Numbered from the stretch's first letter, positions 9,571 through 17,668 are shown. The stretch: DNA of 20,142 bases from JBOFCS01 sp051646185 (GCA_051646185.1 JBOFCS010000160.1:1-20142), one strand, 5' to 3'. Numbers and translations are program-made. The notes: generated by a model from the letters alone, not told the origin.

Positions 9571-9900
9571 GGTAACTCCTCAAGGGTAAGGCAACATCAG
9601 CATGCTCAAATAACGATGACGCCAAGAATGCTCAGCTACTTTTGTTATCCGATTCTTCAAAGCGCAATCCTCCGCAAAATATGCAGCAAAGTCCACGTCT
9701 TAGCCGGCGTTTCGCGTAACTGGTGATGCTGATGTTACTAATGTGACGAAAAAGTGAGGAATTTCTTCAGTAAATCACTCAAGGTACCTACGTCTGAGGT
9801 TTTCTCAGGGGGTTGTACGAGGGATTGTTCGATATTTGCGAAGACGCGCGCCGAGAGCTGTTCGGGAACCTTGGGCAGAGTTCAAGTACCCTGACAGACC
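9571..9900. promoter_or_regulatory. 330-bp divergent control region between amidase and glf
   Basis: No gene was found here. It must carry promoters for both divergent units. An 11-bp sequence, AACATCAGCAT (9593-9603), recurs inverted as ATGCTGATGTT (9726-9736), a candidate pair of regulator sites. Other elements are the palindrome AGCATGCT (9599-9606), a CTGAG-GTTTT-CTCAG hairpin (9794-9808) and GTAAC/GTTAC (9716-9720 and 9734-9738). No promoter for the amidase could be assigned with confidence. Confidence 0.5.
9887..9892 (+). promoter_or_regulatory. Candidate -10 box of the glf operon (leaderless start)
   Basis: TACCCT fits the TAnnnT core of corynebacterial -10 boxes and ends eight bases before the glf GTG at 9901. 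No Shine-Dalgarno lies in that gap, so transcription may begin at or very near the start codon. A GGGAAC box (9864-9869) lies 17 bases upstream of the -10, but it is not a standard housekeeping -35. Confidence 0.4.
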
Positions 9901-11121
9901 GTGACCGTTCAACAGAGCAGCAGCCCACAATTAAGCGCAAAGTATGACCTCATCGTGGTTGGTTCGGGGTTTTTTGGGCTCACGGTAGCTGAACGTGCTG
10001 CCACCCAGTTAGGTAAGCGAGTACTGGTTGTTGAGCGAAGGCATCACCTTGGCGGTAATGCCTACTCTGAGGCAGAGCCGGAAACCGGTATCGAAATCCA
10101 CAAGTACGGTGCCCATCTATTTCACACGTCAAATCAGAAAGTCTGGGATTATGTGAATCTTTTTACAAAGTTCACCAACTACCAGCATCGAGTTTTTGCA
10201 CTGCATAAAGGGCAGGCCTATCAGTTCCCTATGGGATTAGGTTTGGTATCGCAGTTTTTCGGTCGGTATTTCACCCCCGATGAAGCTCGGGCATTGATTG
10301 CTGAACAGGCAGCGGAAATTAACTCTGAGGACGCTTCGAACCTTGAGGAGAAAGCCATCTCCTTGATTGGTCGGCCACTGTACGAGGCTTTTGTTAAGGA
10401 CTACACTGCCAAGCAATGGCAAACGGACCCCAAAGAGCTACCAGCTGGAAATATCACTCGGCTTCCGGTGCGCTACACCTTCGATAATCGGTACTTCAAT
10501 GATACTTATGAAGGTTTACCAGTAGCTGGTTACACTGCTTGGTTGGAAAATATGGCTGCTGATGAGCGCATCGAGGTTGTGCTGAACACTGATTGGTTTG
10601 ACGTTAAAGATCAATTAGGTGCAGAAAATCCAGATGTGCCAGTGGTCTATACCGGACCTATTGATGCTTACTTTGACTATGCTGAGGGCGAGCTTGGTTG
10701 GCGCACATTAGATTTTGAAACAGAGGTACTGGCCACTGGAGATTTCCAGGGAACTCCAGTAATGAACTACAACGATGCGGAGTATCCGTTCACCCGTATC
10801 CATGAGTTCCGTCATTTCCACCCAGAACGGGACTATCCCACCGATAAGACAGTGATTATGCGGGAGTATTCGCGATTCGCCGAAAGCGGTGATGAGCCGT
10901 ATTACCCCATCAATACCGCCGAGGATCGCGATAAGCTCAAAGCTTATCGCGATCGTGCGAAAGCAGAGATGGCCGCCGCTAAGGTGCTTTTTGGTGGCCG
11001 TTTAGGCACTTATCAGTACCTTGATATGCATATGGCAATCGCGAGTGCCTTGACTCTATTTGAAAATACACTTGCCCCGCATTTACGTGACGGCAGTCCG
11101 CTCAGTGGGGATGTTTTGTGA
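9901..11121 (+). CDS. glf: UDP-galactopyranose mutase
   Basis: 406 aa. It converts UDP-galactopyranose to UDP-galactofuranose, the donor for galactan synthesis, using reduced FAD in the cytoplasm. It has the Rossmann FAD motif VVGSGFFG (19-26), E45 at the end of the second strand, the GIEIHKYGAHLFHT block, and the conserved segments RLPVRYTFDNRYF, YTGPIDAYFDY and FGGRLGTYQYLDMHMA. It is collinear with M. tuberculosis Glf (Rv3809c) along its whole length as I recall it. The start is a GTG at 9901; it has no Shine-Dalgarno but a plausible -10 just upstream, so it may be leaderless. It is the first gene of a five-gene operon, and its TGA overlaps the glfT2 GTG by 4 bp. A perfect 31-bp inverted repeat sits in the coding region near the 3' end. 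Confidence 0.97.
   Translation: MTVQQSSSPQLSAKYDLIVVGSGFFGLTVAERAATQLGKRVLVVERRHHLGGNAYSEAEPETGIEIHKYGAHLFHTSNQKVWDYVNLFTKFTNYQHRVFALHKGQAYQFPMGLGLVSQFFGRYFTPDEARALIAEQAAEINSEDASNLEEKAISLIGRPLYEAFVKDYTAKQWQTDPKELPAGNITRLPVRYTFDNRYFNDTYEGLPVAGYTAWLENMAADERIEVVLNTDWFDVKDQLGAENPDVPVVYTGPIDAYFDYAEGELGWRTLDFETEVLATGDFQGTPVMNYNDAEYPFTRIHEFRHFHPERDYPTDKTVIMREYSRFAESGDEPYYPINTAEDRDKLKAYRDRAKAEMAAAKVLFGGRLGTYQYLDMHMAIASALTLFENTLAPHLRDGSPLSGDVL
10924..10954 (+). repeat. Perfect 14-bp-arm inverted repeat inside glf
   Basis: GATCGCGATAAGCT (10924-10937), loop CAA, then AGCTTATCGCGATC (10941-10954): all 14 positions pair. Each arm also contains the 8-bp palindrome ATCGCGAT. It encodes the glf segment DRDKLKAYRDR, about 165 bp before glfT2. 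It is not followed by a T-run. It could be an intra-operon RNA hairpin affecting stability or attenuation, or a protein-binding site. Confidence 0.85.
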
Positions 11122-12986
11122 CAAAAACTGGAAAGTCATTATTGCAGAGGGTTATTCTTCCTCGCTCAGGCGAGCCGCTCGATGTTCGTACGTTGTATAT
11201 CGAAGAAGCGGTCACGAATGCTCGTCGTTCACATTCAATTTCACGTACTTCATTGGCAATTGCAGCTGAATCTGAGGTTTCCTTTGCCACCTACTTCAAT
11301 GCGTTTCCGGCTAGCTACTGGCGGCGCTGGAGCACTCTGAAAACGGTTGTTTTGCGGGTTGAATTATCCGGCCATGCGCGGGTAGATCTCTACCGTTCCA
11401 AGGCAACTGGGGCACGTATTTCGATAACAGGGCGTGAGGTAACAGGTAGCACTGCAGAATTTGAGGTTGAACTAGCCCCTTTTGAAGATGGCGGGTGGAT
11501 ATGGTTTGACATCACTACGGACAGTGAAGTGGAACTTATTTCTGCCGGGTGGTACGCCTCCGTGGAGGCTCCCGGTGAAGCTAATGTGGCAGTGGGAATC
11601 CCAACCTTTAACCGCCCTACTGATTGTGTCAAAGCCTTAGCAGCACTCACTGAAGATGCGCTAGTTGATGAGGTCATCAAAGCGGTGATTATCCCAGATC
11701 AAGGTACCCGCAAAGTAGTTGATGAGCCAGGATTTGCCGAAGCAGCAGCTAAACTTGAGGGGCGTTTGGTTATTCATAACCAAGGTAATTTGGGTGGCTC
11801 GGGTGGATATTCACGAATTATGCTTGAGGCATTAAAAACCACTGATTGCCAGCAGATCTTGTTTATGGATGATGATATAGAGATTGAACCAGATTCAATT
11901 TTGCGTGCGCTGGCCATGAATAGGTTTGCAAAAACCCCTACGCTTATTGGTGGGCAAATGCTCAACTTACAAGAGCGAAGCCACCTGCATACCATGGGCG
12001 AGGTTATTAATCGATCTAATTTCATGTGGTCTTCCGCGCCGAATGTTGAATATGATCATGACTTTTCGCAGTTTTCACTCCGTGATCCGGTCAATTCAAA
12101 GTTATTGCACCGCCGGATAGATGTTGAATTCAATGGGTGGTGGATGTGCATGATCCCACGCATTGTAGCTGAGGAAATTGGCCAGCCGCTTCCGCTGTTT
12201 ATTAAATGGGACGATGCCGAATACGGACTACGAGCCGCAGCTCATGGTTACCCAACGATCACCATGCCCGGCGCAGCCATTTGGCATATGGCGTGGAGCG
12301 ATAAAGACGATGCTATTGACTGGCAAGCGTACTTCCACCTGCGCAATCGACTAGTGGTGGCAGCGCTGTATATGGACGGTAGTGGCAGGGGCTTATTTCG
12401 TAGTTCACTCAAAGCAACTCTCAAGCACCTATTGTGCCTGGAGTATTCCACTGTTGCTATTCAAAATCAGGCAATTATGGACTTTCTGGCAGGACCAGAG
12501 CATATTGTGAAGTTACTTGAACCCGCGCTTGGGCAAGTGCGAAAAATGCGGGAGGACTACCCTGATGCTGTGGTGCTGTCGTCATCAACGGAGCTTGCCC
12601 GTGCTACCGGAGCTGAGGTGGGTGCAGTAGGTGAGCCGGGGAATCCGCTGGCAAAGCTGACACGGCTAGTTAAGGGAGTGCTGCATAATTTTCAGAAGGT
12701 AAATTCACACCACCACCAGGCCCCACAATTAAATGTACCCACTCAAGATGCGCGGTGGTTCTTATTGTCACAGGTAGATGGAGTTACTGTAACTACTGCT
12801 GATGGCCGTGGGGTGGTGTACCGAAAGCGAGACCCGAAGGTGGCAGTGCAGTTGCTAGGTGAATCTTTACGGTTACATCAACAGTTGGCGAGTCGATTTG
12901 CCGACCAGAAACAGGCCTATCGTGCGGCTCTACCTATGCTCACCAGTAGAGAAAGGTGGGACGATGTCTTCAAAAAGTATCAGTGA
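11118..12986 (+). CDS. glfT2: Galactofuranosyltransferase GlfT2 (galactan polymerase)
   Basis: 622 aa, close to the 637 aa of M. tuberculosis GlfT2 (Rv3808c). It builds the galactan chain of arabinogalactan from UDP-galactofuranose on the inner face of the membrane, adding alternating 5- and 6-linked residues. An N-terminal beta-sandwich region (about 1-150) precedes the GT-A domain. The latter shows VAVGIPTFNRP (157-167), the metal-binding DDD in LFMDDDIE (251-253), the acceptor-site WDDAEYG (364-370) and a His in IWHMAW (H390). The helical C-terminus runs to the end. The GTG start overlaps the glf stop as GTGA, with GGGG seven bases upstream. Its 3' end overlaps the next gene by 23 bp. Confidence 0.96.
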   Translation: MTKTGKSLLQRVILPRSGEPLDVRTLYIEEAVTNARRSHSISRTSLAIAAESEVSFATYFNAFPASYWRRWSTLKTVVLRVELSGHARVDLYRSKATGARISITGREVTGSTAEFEVELAPFEDGGWIWFDITTDSEVELISAGWYASVEAPGEANVAVGIPTFNRPTDCVKALAALTEDALVDEVIKAVIIPDQGTRKVVDEPGFAEAAAKLEGRLVIHNQGNLGGSGGYSRIMLEALKTTDCQQILFMDDDIEIEPDSILRALAMNRFAKTPTLIGGQMLNLQERSHLHTMGEVINRSNFMWSSAPNVEYDHDFSQFSLRDPVNSKLLHRRIDVEFNGWWMCMIPRIVAEEIGQPLPLFIKWDDAEYGLRAAAHGYPTITMPGAAIWHMAWSDKDDAIDWQAYFHLRNRLVVAALYMDGSGRGLFRSSLKATLKHLLCLEYSTVAIQNQAIMDFLAGPEHIVKLLEPALGQVRKMREDYPDAVVLSSSTELARATGAEVGAVGEPGNPLAKLTRLVKGVLHNFQKVNSHHHQAPQLNVPTQDARWFLLSQVDGVTVTTADGRGVVYRKRDPKVAVQLLGESLRLHQQLASRFADQKQAYRAALPMLTSRERWDDVFKKYQ

Positions 12987-13497
12987 GGTTGCGATACTCG
13001 CTAGCGTGCAGGCAGCTTTGGTGAACAAGCCGGGTGCCATTGCAGTTGCCCGTGGGCTATCCCATTTTGGGGAGCACTCATTAGGATGGATAGCATTGGC
13101 GGGGGTCGGGGCTGCTATGGACCCCAACCGCCGCCGCCAATGGTTAGCTGCGGGAGTGGGTGCCTTTGGTGCCCATGCTGCTTCAGTAGTGGTCAAAAGG
13201 ATTGTCCGCCGTCCACGACCGCATGATGAGTCGATCACAATAAATGTCTCAACACCCAGTAAGTTGAGTTTCCCTTCTTCGCATGCAACAAGCACAACAG
13301 CAGCGGCCATTCTATTAGGTAGGCTTACCGGACTGCCTCTTCCCGCCGTCTTTATTCCTCCGATGATGTTGTCCCGCTTACTCCTTGGGGTCCATTATCC
13401 AACAGATGTATTAGCCGGCGCCGCTGTCGGTGCCACTGCTGCTGCCATGATGATCCAAGCGGAACATAGGATCGCCTGGTTAAGAGGAGAAAAATGA
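12964..13497 (+). CDS. PAP2-family decaprenylphosphoryl-phosphoribose phosphatase (Rv3807c-like)
   Basis: 177 aa membrane protein with the three PAP2 phosphatase motifs: KX6RP in KRIVRRPRP (K78-P85), PSSH (104-107) and SRX5HX3D in SRLLLGVHYPTD (S137, H144, D148). Between UbiA and GlfT2 it fits the step that removes the 5-phosphate from decaprenylphosphoryl-5-phosphoribose on the way to decaprenyl-phosphate arabinose. That role is known for the family; here it is inferred from context. The start is the ATG at 12964, preceded by AAAGGTGG. An upstream in-frame start at 12859 would add 35 residues that merely read through the end of glfT2 and do not look like this family. Its stop overlaps the ubiA ATG (ATGA). 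Confidence 0.9.
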   Translation: MSSKSISEVAILASVQAALVNKPGAIAVARGLSHFGEHSLGWIALAGVGAAMDPNRRRQWLAAGVGAFGAHAASVVVKRIVRRPRPHDESITINVSTPSKLSFPSSHATSTTAAAILLGRLTGLPLPAVFIPPMMLSRLLLGVHYPTDVLAGAAVGATAAAMMIQAEHRIAWLRGEK

Positions 13498-14411
13498 GCG
13501 AAGAACCGACTACTGTTACTGGCCCGCCAAAGACCTTTGTTGGTGGAGTTGTTAAGGCGATTAGGCCTCGTCAATGGGTGAAAAATGGTCTGGTACTCGC
13601 TGCCCCATTGGCCGCTTTGGGAAAAGACGCACAGTTTGAGTACGGGGCCTTAGCGTTATCTATGGTGGTTGCTTTTATTGCATTCTGCTTAGCGGCCTCC
13701 AGTATTTACCTTGTTAACGATGCACGTGATGTTGAGGCTGACCGCGCCCATCCCACTAAGCGACACCGACCGATTGCTGCCGGGGTAGTTTCGGTTAATC
13801 TTGCGTATTCGCTTGCGGTGATTTTATTTATTGGTGCCATAGCCATTTCATTCTTAGCAAATTGGCATCTTGCAGTAGTCATCGCGATTTATCTTGCTGT
13901 TCAGTTGGCATACTGCTTCGGGCTTAAACACCAAGCAGTTCTTGATATTTGCATTGTTTCTTCAGGATTTTTGCTCAGAGCTATAGCTGGTGGGGCAGCA
14001 GCGGAGATTGTACTATCCCAGTGGTTCTTATTGGTGATGGCTTTTGGATCGTTGTTTATGGCCGCAGGGAAACGCTACGCAGAGTTGCAGTTGGCTGAGA
14101 AAACTGGGGCAAAGATCCGGAAATCCTTGGAGAATTACACCGCTACGTACTTGCGTTTTGTATGGACATTATCAGCAACTGCAGTGGTTCTTTGTTATGG
14201 ATTATGGGCTTTTGAACAAGACCGAATACGTACTTCATTTTGGTTTGCAGTTTCTATGGTTCCTTTTACGATCGCCATTTTGCGCTATGCCGTTGATGTT
14301 GATGGTGGGGAAGCTGGGGAGCCTGAAGAAATTGCACTAGGTGACCGGGTGCTTCAGTTCCTTGCTGTTGCCTGGATTATTTCCATTGGTGTCGCCGCCT
14401 ATGTCGCCTGA
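13494..14411 (+). CDS. ubiA: Decaprenyl-phosphate phosphoribosyltransferase (DPPR synthase, UbiA superfamily)
   Basis: 305 aa polytopic membrane protein. It transfers 5-phosphoribose from PRPP to decaprenyl phosphate, the first committed step to the arabinofuranose donor (Rv3806c in M. tuberculosis). It shows the UbiA aspartate motif NDARDVEAD (75-83) followed by HPTKRHRPIAAG. A second conserved block, AAGKRYAELQLAEKTGA, replaces the second DxxxD motif of canonical UbiA prenyltransferases, as expected in this branch. Several hydrophobic helices run from about 55 to the end. The ATG at 13494 has GAGGAG upstream and overlaps the previous stop by 4 bp; its own stop overlaps aftB by 11 bp. Confidence 0.94.
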   Translation: MSEEPTTVTGPPKTFVGGVVKAIRPRQWVKNGLVLAAPLAALGKDAQFEYGALALSMVVAFIAFCLAASSIYLVNDARDVEADRAHPTKRHRPIAAGVVSVNLAYSLAVILFIGAIAISFLANWHLAVVIAIYLAVQLAYCFGLKHQAVLDICIVSSGFLLRAIAGGAAAEIVLSQWFLLVMAFGSLFMAAGKRYAELQLAEKTGAKIRKSLENYTATYLRFVWTLSATAVVLCYGLWAFEQDRIRTSFWFAVSMVPFTIAILRYAVDVDGGEAGEPEEIALGDRVLQFLAVAWIISIGVAAYVA

Positions 14412-16323
14412 AAAAGCCCAGGCTGATGTAGATCAGCCAGTATTCAATCCAATCTCCAAGGCAGTGGTGTGGATTGGCTTTTTTATCACCTTACTCTGGT
14501 TTGGATGGGGGGCCTGGCAGCGCAGGTGGATTGCTGATGATGGTTTGATTGTTTTACGTACAGTGCGAAACCTGTTGGCGGGCAACGGTCCTGTGTTCAA
14601 CGCGGGTGAACGAGTGGAGGCAAATACCAGTACGGTATGGACATACCTCATTTATGCTGTTGCTTGGGTTAGTCATGCGAGGCTTGAATACATTGTTTTA
14701 TTTCTTTCTTTAGTATTTAGTCTTGGCGGAATTGCCTTGCTCATGCGGGGTTCGGCTCGTCTTTACGGAGAGAAGGCTTCAGGAACTCTACTACTTCCTG
14801 CCGGAGTTCTTGTCTATATTGCACTTCCGCCGGCTAGGGATTTCGCTACTTCTGGGCTAGAGAGCAGCCTAGTTATCGGTTGGCTGGGATTGCTCTGGTG
14901 GATGCTGATCCGCTGGTCTCAGTTAGATAGTGATTCGCAGCTTCGATATTCCGCTCGATCGGTGTTACCGGTTGCCTTTCTCGCTGGATTAAGTGTGTTA
15001 GTCCGACCCGAGTTAGCGCTTATCGGTGTTGCGGCTTTGGCAATGTTGGTGTTATCTCCGATTAGTTGGCTACTAAGGTTGGTGTTGGTGCTGGTAGCGG
15101 GAACCGTTCCTGTGGGGTACCAAATTTGGCGGATGGGTTACTACGCCCTGCCGGTGCCGAATACTGCGATTGCAAAAGATGCTTCAGGCTCAAAGTGGAG
15201 TCAGGGTTGGATTTACCTCACTAACTTTGTTCAACCGTACGCACTCTGGTTTCCGATAGTTTTGCTAGCGGTATTTTCTGTGCTCTTACTTGTGATAGAT
15301 TCGAGAATTACGCATCGCCGCTTCAAATTGAGTGATGCTGAGTTCCCAAGTGGTCTAAAAAATCATTTATTGTGCCTTAGCCATTGGCTGCAAAGCCCCA
15401 CTGCTGTAGTAGTTTTTATGGTTACAAGCGGGGTACTGCAAGGCATGTATTGGTTACGCCAAGGTGGCGATTTTATGCATGGAAGAGTGCTACTAACACC
15501 TCTGTTTTGCATCATTGCCCCGGTTGCAGTGCTACCGGTACGCATACCTGAAACATTTCGGCTAACAGAGTTTTCGCGTGCTGGGTTTGCTTTTGCACCA
15601 ATCTTACTGTGGGGTGGGGTGGTTGCTTGGGCTATTATCGCAGCTAATTCTCATGGCATGAATAAGCCAACTACCGTGAGTTATAGCGGAATTGTGGATG
15701 AGCGTCAGTATTATGCAACCAATACCGGGCATTCGCACCCGATTCTTGCCGAAGATTACTTAGATTACCCACGAATGCGGCCAATGCTTGCCGCGATAGC
15801 GGCTACTCCCGAGGGCGGGCTGGTGTTGCCTGCTGTTTCGTATACATACTGGGATGTTATTCGTCCCTATGATCCTATTAAGCCAGAAGGTAATGGGCAC
15901 ACAGTATTTTTCTTAAATCTTGGTATGACAAGCATGAATGTTGGTCTTGATGTGCGGGTAGTTGATCAAATGGGGTTAGCGTATCCACTGGCTTCGCATA
16001 CCGAACGGCTAAAAGATGCCCGAATAGGCCATGATAAAAACCTTTATCCTGATTGGGTAGTAGCTGATAGTCCAGTTATCCCAATTAAGCCTTGGTTGCC
16101 TTGGTATATGGACGAGGATTGGGTCACTGAAGCGAGAACTGCTTTAACTTGTCCACAGACAAAGGAATTGATCGAATCGTATACCTCGGATCTTACTTTT
16201 GCCCGGTTCAAGCAAAATTTCAAAAAAGCTTTAGCCTTTAGTCAGTACCGGATAGATCGGGTCCCCAAGTATGAGATTGAACGCTGTGGTCTTATTCCTC
16301 CGGTTCTGAAAAACCCAGATTAA
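14401..16323 (+). CDS. aftB: Terminal beta-(1,2)-arabinofuranosyltransferase AftB (GT-C fold)
   Basis: 640 aa. It adds the terminal beta-(1,2)-linked arabinofuranose residues to arabinan, using decaprenyl-phosphate arabinose outside the membrane (Rv3805c is 627 aa). The first membrane helix (about 20-39) is followed by the catalytic acidic pair in RRWIADDG (D46, D47) and the conserved stretch FNAGERVEANTSTVWTYL. Multiple helices continue to about residue 440, then a soluble C-terminal domain. The start is the ATG at 14401, eleven bases before the ubiA stop; an upstream in-frame GTG at 14341 would add 20 residues read from within ubiA. It is the last gene of the operon. No mycolyltransferase gene follows; the stop is 6 bp from that of the convergent transporter. 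Confidence 0.93.
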   Translation: MSPEKAQADVDQPVFNPISKAVVWIGFFITLLWFGWGAWQRRWIADDGLIVLRTVRNLLAGNGPVFNAGERVEANTSTVWTYLIYAVAWVSHARLEYIVLFLSLVFSLGGIALLMRGSARLYGEKASGTLLLPAGVLVYIALPPARDFATSGLESSLVIGWLGLLWWMLIRWSQLDSDSQLRYSARSVLPVAFLAGLSVLVRPELALIGVAALAMLVLSPISWLLRLVLVLVAGTVPVGYQIWRMGYYALPVPNTAIAKDASGSKWSQGWIYLTNFVQPYALWFPIVLLAVFSVLLLVIDSRITHRRFKLSDAEFPSGLKNHLLCLSHWLQSPTAVVVFMVTSGVLQGMYWLRQGGDFMHGRVLLTPLFCIIAPVAVLPVRIPETFRLTEFSRAGFAFAPILLWGGVVAWAIIAANSHGMNKPTTVSYSGIVDERQYYATNTGHSHPILAEDYLDYPRMRPMLAAIAATPEGGLVLPAVSYTYWDVIRPYDPIKPEGNGHTVFFLNLGMTSMNVGLDVRVVDQMGLAYPLASHTERLKDARIGHDKNLYPDWVVADSPVIPIKPWLPWYMDEDWVTEARTALTCPQTKELIESYTSDLTFARFKQNFKKALAFSQYRIDRVPKYEIERCGLIPPVLKNPD

Positions 16324-16329
16324 GCGCTG

Positions 16330-17448
16330 CTACTGTGAGCCGTAAAGAGCCCAGCGCTGCTCAATTTTGGCTATTCTCCAGTAAGAGATTGCAGCAATCC
16401 ATACCAGCGCAAATAGCCCTACAATAGCAAAACCAATACTGTCCAAACTGATATCAGCAATCCAATTGCTAACCGGATCATTAAGATTGAGCTTTTCATG
16501 TAAAACCGACACCAATTCCACGGTACCGATTACCAATGCTACAGCGACAGAGAGGCCAGTAATTGTGAGATTGTAGTAAACTTTTCTAACCGGATTTGAA
16601 AACGCCCAGTGGTAGGCAAAGTTCATAAAAGTACCATCTAAGGTGTCAAATAAGCTCATCCCAGCGGCGAAGAGCAAAGGCAGCACCATAATGGCATACC
16701 ATGGTAAGCCTGATGCAGCGCCTGAACCCGCTAGTACAAGCAGGGTTACTTCACTGGCTGTATCGAAGCCGAGTCCAAATAATAGTCCGATGGGAAACAT
16801 CTGCCAGGGCTTAGTAATTGATCGTGTTAGCGGACCAAGGATTCGACTGAGAAAGCCTCTAGTGTTCAGCGCCTCTTCAAGAGTAGCTTCGTCAGCAGTT
16901 CCTTGTTTCATCCGCCGGAATACTCGAATTATTGCTATGAGTGCTATCAGATTTAAGATGGCGATCAGATAGAGGAATAAACCTGATACCGAGGTGCCAA
17001 TAAGCCCTAAAATTTGATGGGTACCGGTGCCGTCGTCGATGAGTATTGACGCTAATTTTGCTCCAATAATAATAAGAGTGGCAAGAATGACTACGATGGC
17101 TGAATGCCCTAGCGCAAACCAAAATCCGACGGAAATAGGACGTTGACCATCAGCCATAAGCTTGCGCGTGGTGTTGTCGATGGCGGCAATATGGTCGGCA
17201 TCAAATGCATGGCGAACCCCTAACGTATATGCAGTAACACCAAGGCCGATGCCCAGAACTTGGGCTCCCACTTGGTAGTGCGCGGGTACTACGGCAACAA
17301 TTAAGGTCCCCCATGCAACTATATGCATAATGAGTATAATTACAAGTAAAAAGGCTGTGCGCCAAGTATCTTCGCGCCGCCAAGAGAATGACACCATTTT
17401 TACTGGCGGTACTTGAGTAGAACTATTGCCAGTTATGGGTACGCGCAT
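16330..17448 (-). CDS. NicO/HoxN-family nickel/cobalt transporter, probably cobalt
   Basis: 372 aa inner-membrane permease. It shows the family's metal-binding motif in helix II (GVRHAFDADHIAAIDN; H80, D83, D85, H86), followed by WFALGHSAIV, LGFDTASE and GMSLFDTLDG, all conserved in the NiCoT branch. The start is the ATG at 17448, with AGGAAAGGGGG just upstream. A GTG at 17514 opens a longer frame, but its first codons lie inside the B12 box of a riboswitch and have no ribosome binding site, so that extension should be rejected. Family members carry Ni2+ or Co2+; the cobalamin riboswitch points to cobalt uptake for vitamin B12. No cobalamin biosynthesis gene is in the window. It is convergent with aftB. 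Confidence 0.93.
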   Translation of the reverse strand: MRVPITGNSSTQVPPVKMVSFSWRREDTWRTAFLLVIILIMHIVAWGTLIVAVVPAHYQVGAQVLGIGLGVTAYTLGVRHAFDADHIAAIDNTTRKLMADGQRPISVGFWFALGHSAIVVILATLIIIGAKLASILIDDGTGTHQILGLIGTSVSGLFLYLIAILNLIALIAIIRVFRRMKQGTADEATLEEALNTRGFLSRILGPLTRSITKPWQMFPIGLLFGLGFDTASEVTLLVLAGSGAASGLPWYAIMVLPLLFAAGMSLFDTLDGTFMNFAYHWAFSNPVRKVYYNLTITGLSVAVALVIGTVELVSVLHEKLNLNDPVSNWIADISLDSIGFAIVGLFALVWIAAISYWRIAKIEQRWALYGSQ

Positions 17449-17452
17449 GCGA

Positions 17453-17481
17453 ACCCCCTTTCCTGCACCTCGAGGACGGGT
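17453..17481 (-). promoter_or_regulatory. Hairpin that can mask the transporter ribosome binding site
   Basis: On the minus strand TCCT (17476-17473) can pair with AGGA (17464-17461), and ACCC (17481-17478) with GGGT (17456-17453). This encloses the Shine-Dalgarno AGGAAAGGGGG (17464-17454) of the transporter. The pairing has an internal bulge (one base against four). There is no T-run, so control would act on translation rather than termination. Confidence 0.45.
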
Positions 17482-17490
17482 AGTGCTTTT

Positions 17491-17662
17491 GCCGCGGCCG
17501 GTCTCCTGGCTCACGAAGTGGCAGTTCTTGATGAACGCCTAGATTTTGCCGCACCTTCCCAGGCCTGTTTAGTCCAGTGGCGATATAAATATCAGCAAAA
17601 TCACTTCGATTACAGTGGCGAGGGCCGCGCTGGCATTTAACCAGCTTCCCGAGAGCCACGGC
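17491..17662 (-). ncRNA. Cobalamin (AdoCbl-type) riboswitch
   Basis: On the minus strand the sequence contains the cobalamin aptamer's conserved parts in order: GGGAAGCTGG with a following CCAGC, GCGGCCCTCGCCACTGTAAT (core at 17619-17610), and the B12 box AGCCAGGAGACCGGCC (17511-17496). The outer stem closes as GCCGTGGC (17662-17655) with GCCGCGGC (17498-17491), eight pairs including one G-U. It lies 43 bases upstream of the NicO transporter ATG. A downstream hairpin can occlude the ribosome binding site. Bound cobalamin should therefore lower synthesis of the cobalt importer (end-product feedback). Confidence 0.92.
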
Positions 17663-17668
17663 AGGTTC

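Noticed and set aside
9014..9589. 191-residue open frame antisense to the amidase N-terminal region
   Set aside because: It is a mirror of the low-complexity Pro/Ser/Thr-rich coding sequence, with no ribosome binding site support or family resemblance.
9794..9808. CTGAG-GTTTT-CTCAG hairpin as a terminator
   Set aside because: The stem is only 5 bp, followed by GGGGG rather than T residues, and lies in a promoter region.
12859..12963. Upstream start of the PAP2 gene
   Set aside because: The added residues only read through the glfT2 3' end; the ATG at 12964 fits the family length and has AAAGGTGG upstream.
14341..14400. Upstream GTG start of aftB
   Set aside because: The extra 20 residues are read from within ubiA and precede the normal N-terminus; no ribosome binding site was seen.
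16323..16361. AGCGCTGCT repeated at 16323 and 16353
   Set aside because: A 9-bp direct repeat around a gene end; it could be chance and has no other sign of an insertion target duplication.
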